NCBI GenBank assembly: GCA_902778995.1
Contig: CACYZW010000009.1
Location: 1 to 53,681, forward strand
Direction: 5' to 3'
Length of the DNA: 53,681 bases
Source: an uncultured Eubacteriales bacterium
Lineage (GTDB): Bacteria > Bacillota > Clostridia > Christensenellales > Aristaeellaceae
A program made the position numbers and the translations under genes. Every line of letters starts with the position of its first letter. The first letter of the stretch is position 1. The notes beneath the pieces are model-generated. The model did not search any database and was not told the DNA's origin. It saw only the letters and a list, made by a program, of their open reading frames with translations. Below, one piece after another: positions 52,491 through 53,681 of the stretch.

Positions 52491-53681
52491 TTACTCAATG
52501 GGTACCAGGCAGATCTGCCCGTCCGTCCCGGTGCTGGGGAGCTCGTCAGCGTAGAAGATGCCCAGGCTTTTGAGGGCCGCCTTGCCTGTCTTTCCGCCGG
52601 TGCCGCCGTTGGCTACGGGAATCGGCGTCGCCATGCCGGCGTGGAACAGCCGGTAGCTGTACCAGCTGTTGTTGACCGCGGTCCTCAGCAATACGGCGTT
52701 ATCCATGCTCGACTCATATTTCGCGGTGCGTACCTCCAGCATCCTGCGGTTGGAGCCCGAAGAGTCCTCCCAGGCGGCAAAGGAGCTCGCGCCGGCATAG
52801 CTGCCCTCAAAAACCGTCCGGTTCGTCGTGGAATTGTAGGTCGGCTGGAGATAGACGGAGGGGTAGAGGCTGTCCTGTATGGACAGGTTGCCGGTCATGG
52901 TGTCCCCGGTTTTCTTGACCGCGCCGAGGGCGGCGCATGCGTTGGCCGGGGTGGAAGCGCCGGTGCCGCCCTGCGTTACCTCCAGGGGCGTTGTCAGCTT
53001 GATTGGCCAGCCGAAGCTCACCGTCTGGTCGTCACCGGCGGCCATGCCGAACCCAACCGCCTTTCCACCCTTCTTGATGTGCATGATGTAGGCGGCGCTG
53101 TTGATCTCGCCTGTGTAGGCCGTCACGCTGCCGAGGGTGTCGGTCAGGGTGATGATCGCCTGGTAGGTCGCGTCCGAGACCAGGCTGCCGCTGCCGAGAG
53201 TATACCCGGTTCCGCTGACCAGCGACCGCGTGACGATGTTGCCCCCGCCGACCTGCTTCAGCGTCAGGGAGGCGGACACGCTGTTGTTCCCGTTCAGGGC
53301 ATAGCAGGAAAAGGACGATTTCACATAGGCGTAGGTGCCGCCAGCGTCGTCTTGAGTATTCCGCACCAGAACGTGCATCTCGACCGGACGAATTGAGCAC
53401 TATGACCGCTGCCGTTGTGCAGTACATTCGCAGCTGTTGTATACTATGTTGCTCTTGCTGGCCGTGCGGCCGCGGGAGTCCGTGATCTTTGCGGTAACGG
53501 TAATCGTTCCGGTTCGGTACAGTATTCCCGTGGTCAGGGACGACGCGCTGGCGCTGCCGATGCTGGGGTTGGTCTCGATGCTGTAGGATTTGATGGTTGA
53601 GCCGTAGGAACCTGCTGCGCCGTTTATGGTGATCCTGGCCTGTGATTTGCCGTAGACATAGAGCCCCCAGCTGTTGAGCGT
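52491..53681 (-). pseudogene. Phage tail / minor structural protein (DUF859-like), running out of the window, with one in-frame TAG
   Basis: From the window edge the frame reads SWGLYVYGKSQARITINGAAGSYGS...GTITVTAKITDSRGRTASKSNIVY, a siphovirus structural repeat. After an odd stretch containing TAG (53400-53402) it resumes with HVLVRNTQDDAGGTYAYVKSSFSCYALNG..., then TPLEVTQGGTGASTPANACAALGAVKKTGDTMTGNLSI and VANGGTGGKTGKAALKSLGIFY, both typical of tail-fibre tips. It ends with TAA at 52491. With the standard code only 52491-53378 would be translated, from an internal ATG. The odd stretch (about 53360-53445) may instead contain two compensating frameshifts. Confidence 0.7.

Noticed and set aside
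53360-53445. Certain frameshift pair in the last tail gene
   Set aside because: The stretch reads poorly in all frames, but the flanking sequence is in one frame. The data allow either an in-frame TAG or two compensating shifts, so a frameshift is not asserted.

Overview
The window is chromosomal DNA from a low-copy, fairly GC-rich member of the Bacillota, most likely class Clostridia and probably a gut or rumen organism (inference). Supporting marks are Bacillus-type PurR, a CtsR operator, a LexA/SOS box of the Gram-positive type, a SPOCS (DUF3794) spore-associated protein, KtrA/KtrB-like potassium uptake, a BspA-type leucine-rich repeat surface protein, and sigma-A promoters of TTGACA/TATAAT type with 16-18 bp spacers. 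The order cannot be fixed from sequence alone; Christensenellales or Oscillospirales would fit.

Layout: 1-4.9 kb holds the edge of a membrane sensor gene, a secreted S41-protease-like protein behind a repeat element, an MscS channel and a LacI-family regulator. 4.9-11.7 kb has murI, CtsR-controlled clpB, two GNAT acetyltransferases and a DEAD-box helicase. 11.8-15.7 kb is a threonine block: asd and hom on the minus strand, divergent from thrC. 15.8-23.9 kb holds a SPOCS protein whose start codon lies in a hairpin, an SOS-controlled SSB-like protein, fruK, a two-gene K+ transporter, an unknown gene and a PpiC foldase lipoprotein. 24-30.8 kb is a complete F-type ATP synthase operon (atpI-B-E-F-H-A-G-D-C); its c subunit has the two-carboxylate ion-binding motif and its epsilon subunit is short. 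31-39.9 kb contains an L,D-transpeptidase, a lipoprotein, murC, purR, upp, rsmA and a CBS protein paired with a small alarmone synthetase.

40-45 kb is less settled. An AT-rich islet carries a DUF4230 protein and a 31-residue membrane peptide behind a 149-bp palindromic element. It is followed by a large leucine-rich repeat protein split by one nonsense codon. pckA and the rplM-rpsI operon follow; rpsI carries an apparent 13-base deletion. From about 48 kb to the end is accessory DNA: an Xre regulator with its operator, a GP88 fragment, a tyrosine recombinase, a truncated 12-repeat WD40 gene, and phage holin-like and tail genes. Each of the three phage late genes contains exactly one in-frame TAG codon.

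The best candidates for new biology are the TAG codons confined to the late phage genes, the HEPN-like/CBS plus alarmone synthetase pair, the structured 149-bp element, and the hairpin that enfolds the SPOCS start codon. No rRNA, tRNA or CRISPR array was found. All family names rest on recognised motifs read by eye; no database search was run.
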